From contig JAKVAO010000011.1 of the NCBI GenBank assembly GCA_022447685.1, forward strand, positions 1-52,367: a stretch of DNA of 52,367 nucleotides, in the 5' to 3' direction. This document shows, piece by piece, positions 7,501 to 14,706 of this stretch (position 1 is its first letter; each line of letters opens with the position of its first letter). A program made the translations under genes and the position numbers. The notes under the pieces were generated by a model. It saw only the letters and a list, made by a program, of their open reading frames with translations. It had not been told where the DNA came from and searched no databases. The stretch comes from Candidatus Caenarcanales bacterium (lineage in GTDB: Bacteria; Cyanobacteriota; Vampirovibrionia; LMEP-6097).

Positions 7501-8703
7501 TTAAACCTGAAAAGCAAAAGGATGCTTCTCGCAGAATTTAGCCATTTTCTCACAGGCTAATTCTAGAGCTGGTATTCCTTGAACCATTGCGATTCTGATA
7601 TAACCTTCACCTGGTGCACCGAAAGTAACCCCAGGAACTACAGCAACACCAGTTTCAGTAAGTAAGTTATTTGCAAACTCCAATGAACTGATATTAACAG
7701 GAATCCAGATATACATAGCACCTTTTGGAGCCATTGGTTTGAATCCAATTTCTTTCAGGCGCGGCATTAGAAAATCACGGCGAGCTTGATACTCTAAACG
7801 AATCTCTTCACGATATTCATTTCCTAGATTGAGTGCCGCAATCCCAGCTTCTTGGATTCCCATGCATACACCATAGTCTAAGTTAGTTTTAAGTTTGTAT
7901 AATGTCTGAACTATTTCTGGGTTACCACAGGCAAAGCCAAGTCGCATTCCAGCCATATTATAGGTCTTTGAGAAAGTGTGAAACTCAATAGCAACATCCA
8001 TCGCACCCTCTATCTCTAAAATAGAGCTAGGCTTATAATCATCAAACCAAATCTCAGAGTAAGCAAAATCATTTAGTAGAATAATGCTGTACTTCTTACA
8101 AATATCCACAGCTTTTTTGAGGTAAGCTTTATTAACACAAGCGCCTGTAGGGTTATGAGGGTAACTTAAGATCATAATCTTAGCTCTGAGAAGAACATCT
8201 TCAGGAATAGCATCTAAATCACCCACAAAGTTATTCTCAGGTTTTAGTGGTAATTCATAAACATGCCCGCCAGATAGAACTGTTGCTCTTTTGTGTACAG
8301 GATAGTAAGGGCTTGGAGTAATAGTGATATCACCTTCTTGGATATAAGCGAAAGCTAAATGTCCTATTCCTTCTTTAGAACCAATAAGAGGAAGTACTCC
8401 TTCACCTGGATCAAGCTTTACACCGAATCTGCCATCAAACCATTCACAGATTGTTTCTTTGAAAGCAGGTAAACCACTAAATATAGGATACTGTTGGTTA
8501 CGACGCTTTTGCATACCTTCATAGAGAGCTTTTAAAACTTTTTCATCAGTAGGACGATCAGGTGAACCTAAACTGAGATCCACTATTTCAGTACCTTCGG
8601 CGGCAACGCTCATCTTTAATTCATCTAATTGTCCAAAAGCATATGGAGGCATATCCACAAGTCTTAAGGACGGAAGAACACGATATTCAGAGCGGAGTTT
8701 CAT
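7501..8703 (-). CDS. PLP aminotransferase, AlaC / LL-diaminopimelate aminotransferase type
   Basis: This 400-residue fold-type I aminotransferase aligns end to end with the AlaC/DapL branch. Landmarks are MPPYAFGQLDELKM near the N-terminus, IDLSLGSPD-like VDLSLGSPDRP, GSKEGIGHL, SYPHNPTGA, and the PLP-binding Lys in TFSKTYNMAGMRLGF. It transfers an amino group between an amino acid (alanine, glutamate or LL-diaminopimelate) and 2-oxoglutarate or pyruvate. The substrate cannot be fixed by eye, so no symbol is given. A TTGAAG-18-TATAAT promoter lies 9 bases before the ATG, with its -35 inside the left arm of a large inverted repeat. Confidence 0.88.
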   Translation of the reverse strand: MKLRSEYRVLPSLRLVDMPPYAFGQLDELKMSVAAEGTEIVDLSLGSPDRPTDEKVLKALYEGMQKRRNQQYPIFSGLPAFKETICEWFDGRFGVKLDPGEGVLPLIGSKEGIGHLAFAYIQEGDITITPSPYYPVHKRATVLSGGHVYELPLKPENNFVGDLDAIPEDVLLRAKIMILSYPHNPTGACVNKAYLKKAVDICKKYSIILLNDFAYSEIWFDDYKPSSILEIEGAMDVAIEFHTFSKTYNMAGMRLGFACGNPEIVQTLYKLKTNLDYGVCMGIQEAGIAALNLGNEYREEIRLEYQARRDFLMPRLKEIGFKPMAPKGAMYIWIPVNISSLEFANNLLTETGVAVVPGVTFGAPGEGYIRIAMVQGIPALELACEKMAKFCEKHPFAFQV

Positions 8704-8712
8704 AATGTGACC

Positions 8713-8742
8713 ATTATACTAGAGAGCTTGCTATAACTTCAA
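8713..8742 (-). promoter_or_regulatory. Promoter of the aminotransferase gene
   Basis: On the minus strand TTGAAG (8742-8737) and TATAAT (8718-8713) are separated by 18 bases. Nine bases remain to the ATG at 8703. The -35 lies in the TTCAAA part of the inverted repeat and the spacer is its 15-base arm. Confidence 0.5.
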
Positions 8743-8842
8743 ATCCTGCGTTGCTCTCGTCTTCAAAATGCTCATTTACTTCCAGTAAACTGCGCTTTTT
8801 CATCCTCGAAAGCCTTGACTTTGAAGCTATAGCAAGCTCTCT
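8721..8842. repeat. 122-base complex inverted repeat
   Basis: AGAGAGCTTGCTATA (8721-8735) and TATAGCAAGCTCTCT (8828-8842) are perfect inverted arms. The pairing continues with ACTTCAAA against TTTGAAGC (7 of 8). In the centre TTTACT (8775-8780) and AGTAAA (8784-8789) form a second hairpin with a 3-nt loop. The core (AAAATGCTCATTTAC and GTAAACTGCGC) resembles stem-loop repeats scattered in many bacterial genomes. It fills the gap between the aminotransferase and the chaperonin gene. Confidence 0.7.
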
Positions 8843-8854
8843 TATATTTTTTTG

Positions 8855-8870
8855 CTTCAAATCCTGCGTT
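8855..8870. repeat. Direct repeat of the inverted-repeat arm, at the chaperonin stop
   Basis: CTTCAAATCCTGCGTT occurs exactly at 8737-8752 and again at 8855-8870, directly against the chaperonin stop codon at 8871-8873. Weaker similarity seems to run on into the last codons of that gene. Confidence 0.6.
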
Positions 8871-10397
8871 CTATTTCGCTTGTAAAATCATTTTAATTTT
8901 AAGGACTTGTGAAACAAGTTCTTTCACTATTTTAAATATGGATATTTTAGAAGCAAGGGGATCTAAAATACCAGAGAAATCATAATTAATTATTTCACCT
9001 GTTTCTAGATCTATACCGTTTTTATTGCTTGCATGAAAATCAATTAAATTTAATTTTTCATCTGGGTCATAGCCTGCATTGAAAACTATTTGTTTGAATA
9101 GAGCTGGCAGCGCTTCAACTATAATATCGAAACCAACCATAGTATCTTTATTATATGAAAGTGAATCTTGTGATCTCTTAAGTCTCTCTATGAGATTGAT
9201 TTCAGCAATGCCACCACCTAGAACATAACCGGATTCCAGGCATTTTTTGTAGGCATGAGCTGCATCTATAGCTATTCTTTTTTTCTCGGCTAGAGCACTA
9301 TCAAGTTCAGCTGCAAGTAAAATCGTAGCTTCATAAGCCTTAGTACCTTTTATGAAAACACCAAGTGGGGAAAAGCTTTTTTGTATGGATTCAAGATCAC
9401 CTGAGATACTCTTAAGTTCACTATTGTCAGCGCTAAGAACTCTTTGGCGATTGACTTTACTTGCTCCACTTATTCTAAGAAGTGCGTTGATATCTTTTTG
9501 TCTTAGATTACTTAAAACAAAAATTCCTTCTTTTATAAAATATTCTTCTAGCTTAGGAAGTATACTTGCACTGAGGAAAATAGCTTTAATACCAACGTTT
9601 TTGATTTTCTCAGCAATAGAAAAAAGCTTTTCAACGCTTTGGTCAAGGTGGCTCACTCCAGTATCTGTGCTGATAACTTCACTAGAAAAGGCTTCTGGCT
9701 CAAGAGGACCATCTATGATTAAACACTTAGGGTCATAGAAGTCAGAATCGTAATTGTAGTGAGGTCTTTTGGGGATGAAGTAACCTCCAATTATTTCTGA
9801 TTCACGCCTAGAGCAAGTGTAGATTGATTCAAATAAATTAAATTCACTTACTAAGTATTCAAAACTATTTGCATTCGCAACATCTTCAGAAAGTTTAGTG
9901 AGAAGATCTGTAATTTCTTTATCCCCTCTAGCAGCAATATGAGTTACTGACCTTAATCTAGGATCATCTACTCTATTGATCGGAGTCGAATGTCTTTCTA
10001 GAAGCTCTATGACTTTTTCTAAGGCTTTGTTCAAGCCTTTGATTAAAGGGATAGTTTGATAGCCTTCTTTGATTTTTTGTAGTGAAAGTCTCAATATTTC
10101 ATTTGCAAAAATTACAACGCTAGTGGTTCCGTCACCAACATGTTTTTCTTGGGCTTTTGAGATTTCGATTAATAATTTTGCTGCTGGGTGTTGAATCTGA
10201 ATTGAAGATAAAACCTCAACACCATCATTAGTACACTTGAAGTCACCGTATTGATCAACTAGCATAACATCAAGTCCTTTAGGACCTACTGTATGCTTTA
10301 CTGTATCAGCAACAGAGCTTATTGCAGCGATATTAGCTTCTAAGGTCTGAATATAGCTAGCAATTTGGCTCATATTTTTAGTAAGTTCATTTTCCAC
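8871..10397 (-). CDS. Thermosome-like (group II/III type) chaperonin
   Basis: This 508-residue Cpn60/TCP-1 family protein is closer to archaeal and eukaryotic chaperonins than to GroEL. It has VGPKGLDVMLVD (38-48), TNDGVEVL with Asp58, IQHPAAKLLIEISKAQ, and VGDGTTSVV with Asp89. The C-terminal equatorial part has IDAAHA with the conserved Asp, GGGIAE, then NAGYDPDEKL and GIDLETGEI. QHPAAKLL and the GxDPxxxL/GxDxxxGxI blocks are typical of thermosomes and of the bacterial group III proteins. It should bind and fold proteins using ATP in a double ring. The divergent tail ends LKIKMILQAK next to a repeat. The gene follows the TPR gene by 9 bases; the start is GTG, or a later in-frame ATG. Confidence 0.88.
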   Translation of the reverse strand: MENELTKNMSQIASYIQTLEANIAAISSVADTVKHTVGPKGLDVMLVDQYGDFKCTNDGVEVLSSIQIQHPAAKLLIEISKAQEKHVGDGTTSVVIFANEILRLSLQKIKEGYQTIPLIKGLNKALEKVIELLERHSTPINRVDDPRLRSVTHIAARGDKEITDLLTKLSEDVANANSFEYLVSEFNLFESIYTCSRRESEIIGGYFIPKRPHYNYDSDFYDPKCLIIDGPLEPEAFSSEVISTDTGVSHLDQSVEKLFSIAEKIKNVGIKAIFLSASILPKLEEYFIKEGIFVLSNLRQKDINALLRISGASKVNRQRVLSADNSELKSISGDLESIQKSFSPLGVFIKGTKAYEATILLAAELDSALAEKKRIAIDAAHAYKKCLESGYVLGGGIAEINLIERLKRSQDSLSYNKDTMVGFDIIVEALPALFKQIVFNAGYDPDEKLNLIDFHASNKNGIDLETGEIINYDFSGILDPLASKISIFKIVKELVSQVLKIKMILQAK

Positions 10398-10406
10398 TTA
10401 CTTATA

Positions 10407-11957
10407 TTATATGTACTTTTTGACTAAATCACTTATCTCTTTTGGAGGATTTTGATATTTATACTCTTGATGAAGCTCTAAGTTAAGATCTGTCATTAAT
10501 TGTGTAGAAATTTCTTCTAGTTTAGATTCTTTGATTAATCCATTTTCATCCAAGTCTTTTTCTAAATTAATCTCTAAGAAACTATCAGGGAATTTATTTT
10601 GAATTTCACTTACATAGCTTTCATATTTATTGTAAAATTCTGAAGATATTTTTAAGTTATAGTTTGCAAAGAAGTTAGCAGTCTCAATATTGTTTAGAAA
10701 GCTCTGACTCAGTGCATTTAATTTGTTTGCCTTTATGCTTAAGAACTTTGCATTTGGGAAAATCTTTTTGATAATTGCTGCATAGAGAAAATTGTGAGCA
10801 CAGCTATCAAGTACCAGTTTATTGGTACCGAGTTTATGTGAAACATTTTCATTGTAAAATTCTTGGAATATATCTAGTTGCTCTCTATCCATATTCATAA
10901 TTTGTTCCATTTGCTCTAGTGATGTTCTTGAATTTTTCTCACCAGGTAGCATATGTGAAATGAAATTATTTTCGCCAAGATACTCATAATTAAAGAGGCT
11001 ACTTAGGTACATTGATAATTCACTATCTACTTGATTTGGGAAATTAAGAATGAATAGATGTTCTTTTTGGTTTTCACTTGTTACTTCAAAATCAAATTCT
11101 TTTAAAAATTTATTTGCTGTATCAAAGAATTCAAAATCTTTTTCAGTTGAGTGATTAAATACTTTTAAGTATTCTTGTGAAGATTTATTTAAATAGTTAA
11201 ATGCTTCTTTATATTCTTGACAATCTAAATGAACTTTAGCTAAAACTCTGTAAGCACTTGCTTTATCTTCATGATTATATTTCTTGTGTTTAAGTTTTCT
11301 TTGAAGTTCATCTAATTCAGGGAGCTTAGAGCTTTGGTTAAACTGAACTGTTTTTGCAAGTAAGGAATATGCATAGATACTAGCTTCTTCTCTTTGACAA
11401 AGTCTATTTAAAATTTCATATGCTCTTCCATAGTTAAGAATTTTTACATTATAAGCTGCTTCAAGCTCTTCTTTGATGGATTCTGGTATATCATCACTTT
11501 CTTGAATTACAGCTAATTCTTCTTCAGCGAGTGCAATTTCATTTTCTTCTAAATAGAGTCTAAATAAAGTTACCCTTGCTGGAGCATGATTGTATTGTTT
11601 GATTAAATTTATAAGAATATCGGAGCAGAGCATAATTGCTTCTGGATAGTTAGCTTTGTTTTTTAGAAATATATCAGCAAGCTCCAGTTTGAGTTCTGGT
11701 GAGTTGTTGATATCTCTGTTTAATTCTAGAAGAAAACTTAAGGCAGAGTCTTTATCTAAGTTTCTAGTATAAAAACTTTTAATTAATGAAGATGCAAGTA
11801 AACTTGATTCCTTACCTTCACTTAATAGAGTTTTACAGGCTTTAGTGGCGGCTTCAAAATTACCATCATTAAGATGCCTTTCTAATAATTGTGAACTGTT
11901 AAAACCTTCAGTTGTATTTTTATTTAGGAATTTTGCTCTCATAAGTGATTTATACAC
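10407..11957 (-). CDS. TPR protein with decayed sulfotransferase-like C-terminal half
   Basis: Residues 1 to about 280 of this 516-residue protein are helical TPR-like repeats. The C-terminal 220 residues follow the layout of TPR-linked sulfotransferases: a first strand HLFILNFPNQVDSELSMYL where the PAPS loop (GxPRSGT) should be, a FLYAAIIKKIFPNAKFL helix-strand pair, a block with YNKYESYVSEIQNKFPDSFLEINLE, and a final helix. The PAPS-binding Arg-Ser-Gly-Thr is missing, so sulfate transfer is unlikely. It may have become a binding or scaffold protein. The start is GTG at 11957, or the ATG at 11942. It is probably co-transcribed with the chaperonin. Confidence 0.7.
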   Translation of the reverse strand: MYKSLMRAKFLNKNTTEGFNSSQLLERHLNDGNFEAATKACKTLLSEGKESSLLASSLIKSFYTRNLDKDSALSFLLELNRDINNSPELKLELADIFLKNKANYPEAIMLCSDILINLIKQYNHAPARVTLFRLYLEENEIALAEEELAVIQESDDIPESIKEELEAAYNVKILNYGRAYEILNRLCQREEASIYAYSLLAKTVQFNQSSKLPELDELQRKLKHKKYNHEDKASAYRVLAKVHLDCQEYKEAFNYLNKSSQEYLKVFNHSTEKDFEFFDTANKFLKEFDFEVTSENQKEHLFILNFPNQVDSELSMYLSSLFNYEYLGENNFISHMLPGEKNSRTSLEQMEQIMNMDREQLDIFQEFYNENVSHKLGTNKLVLDSCAHNFLYAAIIKKIFPNAKFLSIKANKLNALSQSFLNNIETANFFANYNLKISSEFYNKYESYVSEIQNKFPDSFLEINLEKDLDENGLIKESKLEEISTQLMTDLNLELHQEYKYQNPPKEISDLVKKYI

Positions 11958-11980
11958 GGGCTGATACTAATTTAAATACT

Positions 11981-12009
11981 TTATTCTATGGAAAAAGATT
12001 CAATATACT
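11981..12009 (+). promoter_or_regulatory. Possible promoter of the methyltransferase gene
   Basis: TTTAAA (11981-11986) and TATACT (12004-12009) are 17 bases apart, leaving a leader of about 40 bases before the ATG at 12057. GGGACTGAG just before the start is a weak ribosome binding site. Confidence 0.35.
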
Positions 12010-12056
12010 CCTCCTAACTTATTAATTTTTCCTTTCTTTTTGGGACTGAGTTATGT

Positions 12057-13421
12057 ATGGCAAAAGCTTTAAAGAAAAAAAATAAAGATAAATTAATTGC
12101 AGACTGGAAAGATTTTGATAAATCTTCACTCGCTTCCATTACTCGTGAATATTATAAAGAAAAAGGCATGGATGCTTTTTCCAGTGCTAAGTCTAGTAAC
12201 GCAATCCCAGCACAAACCTCTTGCTCATATGCTCATGCAGAATCGTTAGTGCTTTTGCTTAAAGATGAGATTATGGTCAATAGTCCAGGTCTAGAGACAT
12301 ATAGGGTCATGGAATGTGGTGTTGGTAGTGGTCTTTTTTCTTATAACTTTTTAAAAGCTGCTAAAGCTCATAATATACTCGATAAAATTACTTATTGTGT
12401 CTGTGATTTTGATGCCAATATTTTGAAAAAAATTGTAGATGTAGGTTTTTTAGATAAATATACTTCCAATATTGAATATGTAGTTGTTGATCTTTTAAAT
12501 TTAGATCAGGCTTTTTATTATGATACTGAAAAACCTTTTGATCACAAAGATTTGAACTTAGTTATCATGAATTATGTTTTAGATGCTTTGCCAGCTAAGC
12601 CAGTAACCCATTCACTTACTGCTAAGTCTGAGTTTAATAAATTACAGGTGAAGTTAAGCCAAAAATCTGATAAAGATCTTGATAATAATATTCTCTCCAA
12701 TGATGTTTTTCTTAAACAGTTAAAAGTTGATAAGAAGTATAGTCCTTATATTCTAGATCAAGAAGATGAAGTGGAGCAAAAATATATAAGTCTTTTGAGT
12801 ACTTATATGAAGCAATTTGACCCTAGAAAGCAAAAAGCTTTTCCTTACAGTTATGGTGCTATTAAAGCTGTTAGTTCAATTATGAATAGCTTGGATGATA
12901 AGGGACTTCTCTATGTAATGGATATTCCTTATAGAGAAAACTTCAGTGCAGGTACTTATGAGATTTTTGGGAATACTATTGCCAATCTTGTGAATTTTGA
13001 AATCATCACTTCTACAGTTAAGTCAGAATCTGGTTCCTACCGTTATAGACGTAATGAATATTATGGACGTTTGTTAGTTTCTAAAGATGCTGATTATTTA
13101 TTTGATATAAGTAAAGAGTTAGGTCCAGTAGATGAATTTATGGATAATAGTCCACTGAATCTTCTTTCTGACTTGATTAGAGCTATTAAAACTATTAATA
13201 CTCGTGAAGGTATGAAAATATCAGCAATTCTTATTGATGAGCTCAAAAAGATAACTCCAGATTCACCATATACTTATATGGTTGAGTCTCAGTATTATAC
13301 AGTGCTGAAGGAATATGATAAAGCACTTGAATGTCTGTATACTGCTCTTGAATTAGATATAACTAAAATGTTTAAAATTAATTCAGATATTTCTAGAGTT
13401 AAGCTTTTGAAGAATGGTTGA
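12057..13421 (+). CDS. Class I SAM-dependent methyltransferase with C-terminal TPR
   Basis: The SAM-binding region of this 454-residue protein is at about residues 80-175: a VMECGVGSGLFSYNFLKAA glycine loop, then CVCDFD as the acidic strand-2 end, and LNLVIMNYVLDALP as motif IV. The layout recalls the methyltransferases with a VxExGxGxG loop. The last 90 residues are helical and contain a TPR-like unit (YTYMVESQYYTVLKEYDKALECLYTALELD). The substrate is unknown; the TPR suggests a protein partner. It reads away from the chaperonin operon and the second DUF4143 gene follows on the same strand. Confidence 0.75.
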   Translation: MAKALKKKNKDKLIADWKDFDKSSLASITREYYKEKGMDAFSSAKSSNAIPAQTSCSYAHAESLVLLLKDEIMVNSPGLETYRVMECGVGSGLFSYNFLKAAKAHNILDKITYCVCDFDANILKKIVDVGFLDKYTSNIEYVVVDLLNLDQAFYYDTEKPFDHKDLNLVIMNYVLDALPAKPVTHSLTAKSEFNKLQVKLSQKSDKDLDNNILSNDVFLKQLKVDKKYSPYILDQEDEVEQKYISLLSTYMKQFDPRKQKAFPYSYGAIKAVSSIMNSLDDKGLLYVMDIPYRENFSAGTYEIFGNTIANLVNFEIITSTVKSESGSYRYRRNEYYGRLLVSKDADYLFDISKELGPVDEFMDNSPLNLLSDLIRAIKTINTREGMKISAILIDELKKITPDSPYTYMVESQYYTVLKEYDKALECLYTALELDITKMFKINSDISRVKLLKNG

Positions 13422-13428
13422 TTTGTGA

Positions 13429-13500
13429 TTACTGTTTTGCAAGCATGCTCCAAAATGGTAAATTTTTGACTATTTTGGAGTGTACTTCTAAAATAGTAAC
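13429..13500 (+). promoter_or_regulatory. Tandem palindromes upstream of DUF4143 ATPase copy 2
   Basis: Four half-sites are arranged forward, reverse, forward, reverse: TTACTGTTTTGCA (13429-13441), CTCCAAAATGGTAA (13449-13462), GACTATTTTGGAG (13468-13480) and CTTCTAAAATAGTAAC (13485-13500). Palindrome centres are about 38 bases apart. The block begins 7 bases after the methyltransferase stop and ends at the ATPase ATG. The second palindrome covers the promoter from -35 to the start codon. Confidence 0.7.
13466..13494 (+). promoter_or_regulatory. Promoter of DUF4143 ATPase copy 2
   Basis: TTGACT (13466-13471), a 17-base spacer and TAAAAT (13489-13494) match the sigma-70 consensus at 5 of 6 bases each. 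Six bases separate the -10 from the ATG at 13501, so the message should be leaderless. The promoter is inside the second palindrome. Confidence 0.65.
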
Positions 13501-14706
13501 ATGGAAATTGAAAGAGAAATTTTTCAAGATTTGAAATTAGGTCTAGATGATCCTGAGATACTTATTCTAATTGGGGCAAGGCAAGTTGGTAAGACTTATC
13601 TGATGAACCAGCTTGAGAAATCTTTAAGCTTGAAAAATAAACAAATTAAATATTATAATTTGGAAATTCCAGAGGATAGTCGCTTTTTTAGTCAAGATAT
13701 AGTTGATCTTTATAGACAGATTACAGATGAAGTAGATGTTTTATTTATAGATGAGTTTCAATATTTTGACAATGCCTCTAAATTTTTCAAGGCAATCTTT
13801 GATGATAGAAAGCTCTCAATTAAAATTATTGCTTCAGGCTCTTCATCATTAGAGATACACAAGCATTTAAAAGAAAGTTTAGCTGGTAGAAAGTTAGAAA
13901 GAGTTATTTACCCTTTGACCTTTAATGAATTTAGGCAAGTTAATAAATCTTTTGAAGTGTATCTAGTTTATGGTGCTTTACCTGGCTTATATAAGCAAAA
14001 AACTAATCAGAGTAAAATAGAACTAATCAATAACTTGCTTTCAACTTATATCTTAAAAGATATTAAGAGCTTGATTAAAGAAGAAAATATTTCTGCTTTT
14101 AATAAGCTTTTATATTTACTTGCTGATTTTCAAGCTCAAATTATCTCAATAAGTTCTTTAGCTAGAGATCTTATGCTTGACAATAAAACTATTAATCATT
14201 ATTTATCGATATTAGAGAAAACATTTGTATTGTATTCTTTAAGTAGCTTTTCTGGTAATTTAAGCAATGAGTTGAAGAAATCAAAAAAATATTTTTTATT
14301 TGATAATGGTATTCGTAACTCTATATTAAATGATTTTTCAAAAATTAAAGATAGAAATGACAAAGGGACATTACATGAAACCTATGTGAATAATTTAATA
14401 AGAACTAAAATGCCCCTTAATGCTGAACTAAGGTTCTGGAGGACAAAAAGTGGTGATGAAATAGATTTTATATATTTGAAAAATAGAATCCCTTATATCA
14501 TTGAAGTTAAATCTAAACTTAAAAAAGCAGAAATACCTAAGTCGTTTGAGAAGTTTTTAAAGGCTTACCCTAAAACTGGTAAGGCTTTTGTTATTAATGA
14601 AACTTTAAATCAGCAAATTCTTTATAAAGATTTTTTGGTTCACTTTATTAAAATTGAAGACTTAGAAGATTCATATGAATTTGAAGAACTTTTTCTGAAT
14701 GATTGA
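13501..14706 (+). CDS. DUF4143-type AAA+ ATPase (copy 2)
   Basis: This 401-residue paralogue of the gene at 6194 has Walker A GARQVGKT (25-32) and Walker B VLFIDEFQ (Asp84, Glu85). IIASGSSSLEIHK, the LAGRKLERVIYPLTFNEF block and a winged-helix region follow. The C-terminal domain has LRFWRTKSGDEIDFIYL and IIEVKSK, which keep the D and ExK residues of PD-(D/E)XK-like folds. The role is unknown; the architecture suggests an ATPase coupled to a nuclease-like or DNA-binding module. Its last 67 bases overlap the convergent sulfotransferase gene. Confidence 0.92.
   Translation: MEIEREIFQDLKLGLDDPEILILIGARQVGKTYLMNQLEKSLSLKNKQIKYYNLEIPEDSRFFSQDIVDLYRQITDEVDVLFIDEFQYFDNASKFFKAIFDDRKLSIKIIASGSSSLEIHKHLKESLAGRKLERVIYPLTFNEFRQVNKSFEVYLVYGALPGLYKQKTNQSKIELINNLLSTYILKDIKSLIKEENISAFNKLLYLLADFQAQIISISSLARDLMLDNKTINHYLSILEKTFVLYSLSSFSGNLSNELKKSKKYFLFDNGIRNSILNDFSKIKDRNDKGTLHETYVNNLIRTKMPLNAELRFWRTKSGDEIDFIYLKNRIPYIIEVKSKLKKAEIPKSFEKFLKAYPKTGKAFVINETLNQQILYKDFLVHFIKIEDLEDSYEFEELFLND

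Noticed and set aside
9352..9738. A 128-codon plus-strand frame inside the chaperonin gene
   Set aside because: It is antisense to well-conserved chaperonin sequence, has no ribosome site, and its protein is a low-complexity Leu/Ser product of the reversed codons.
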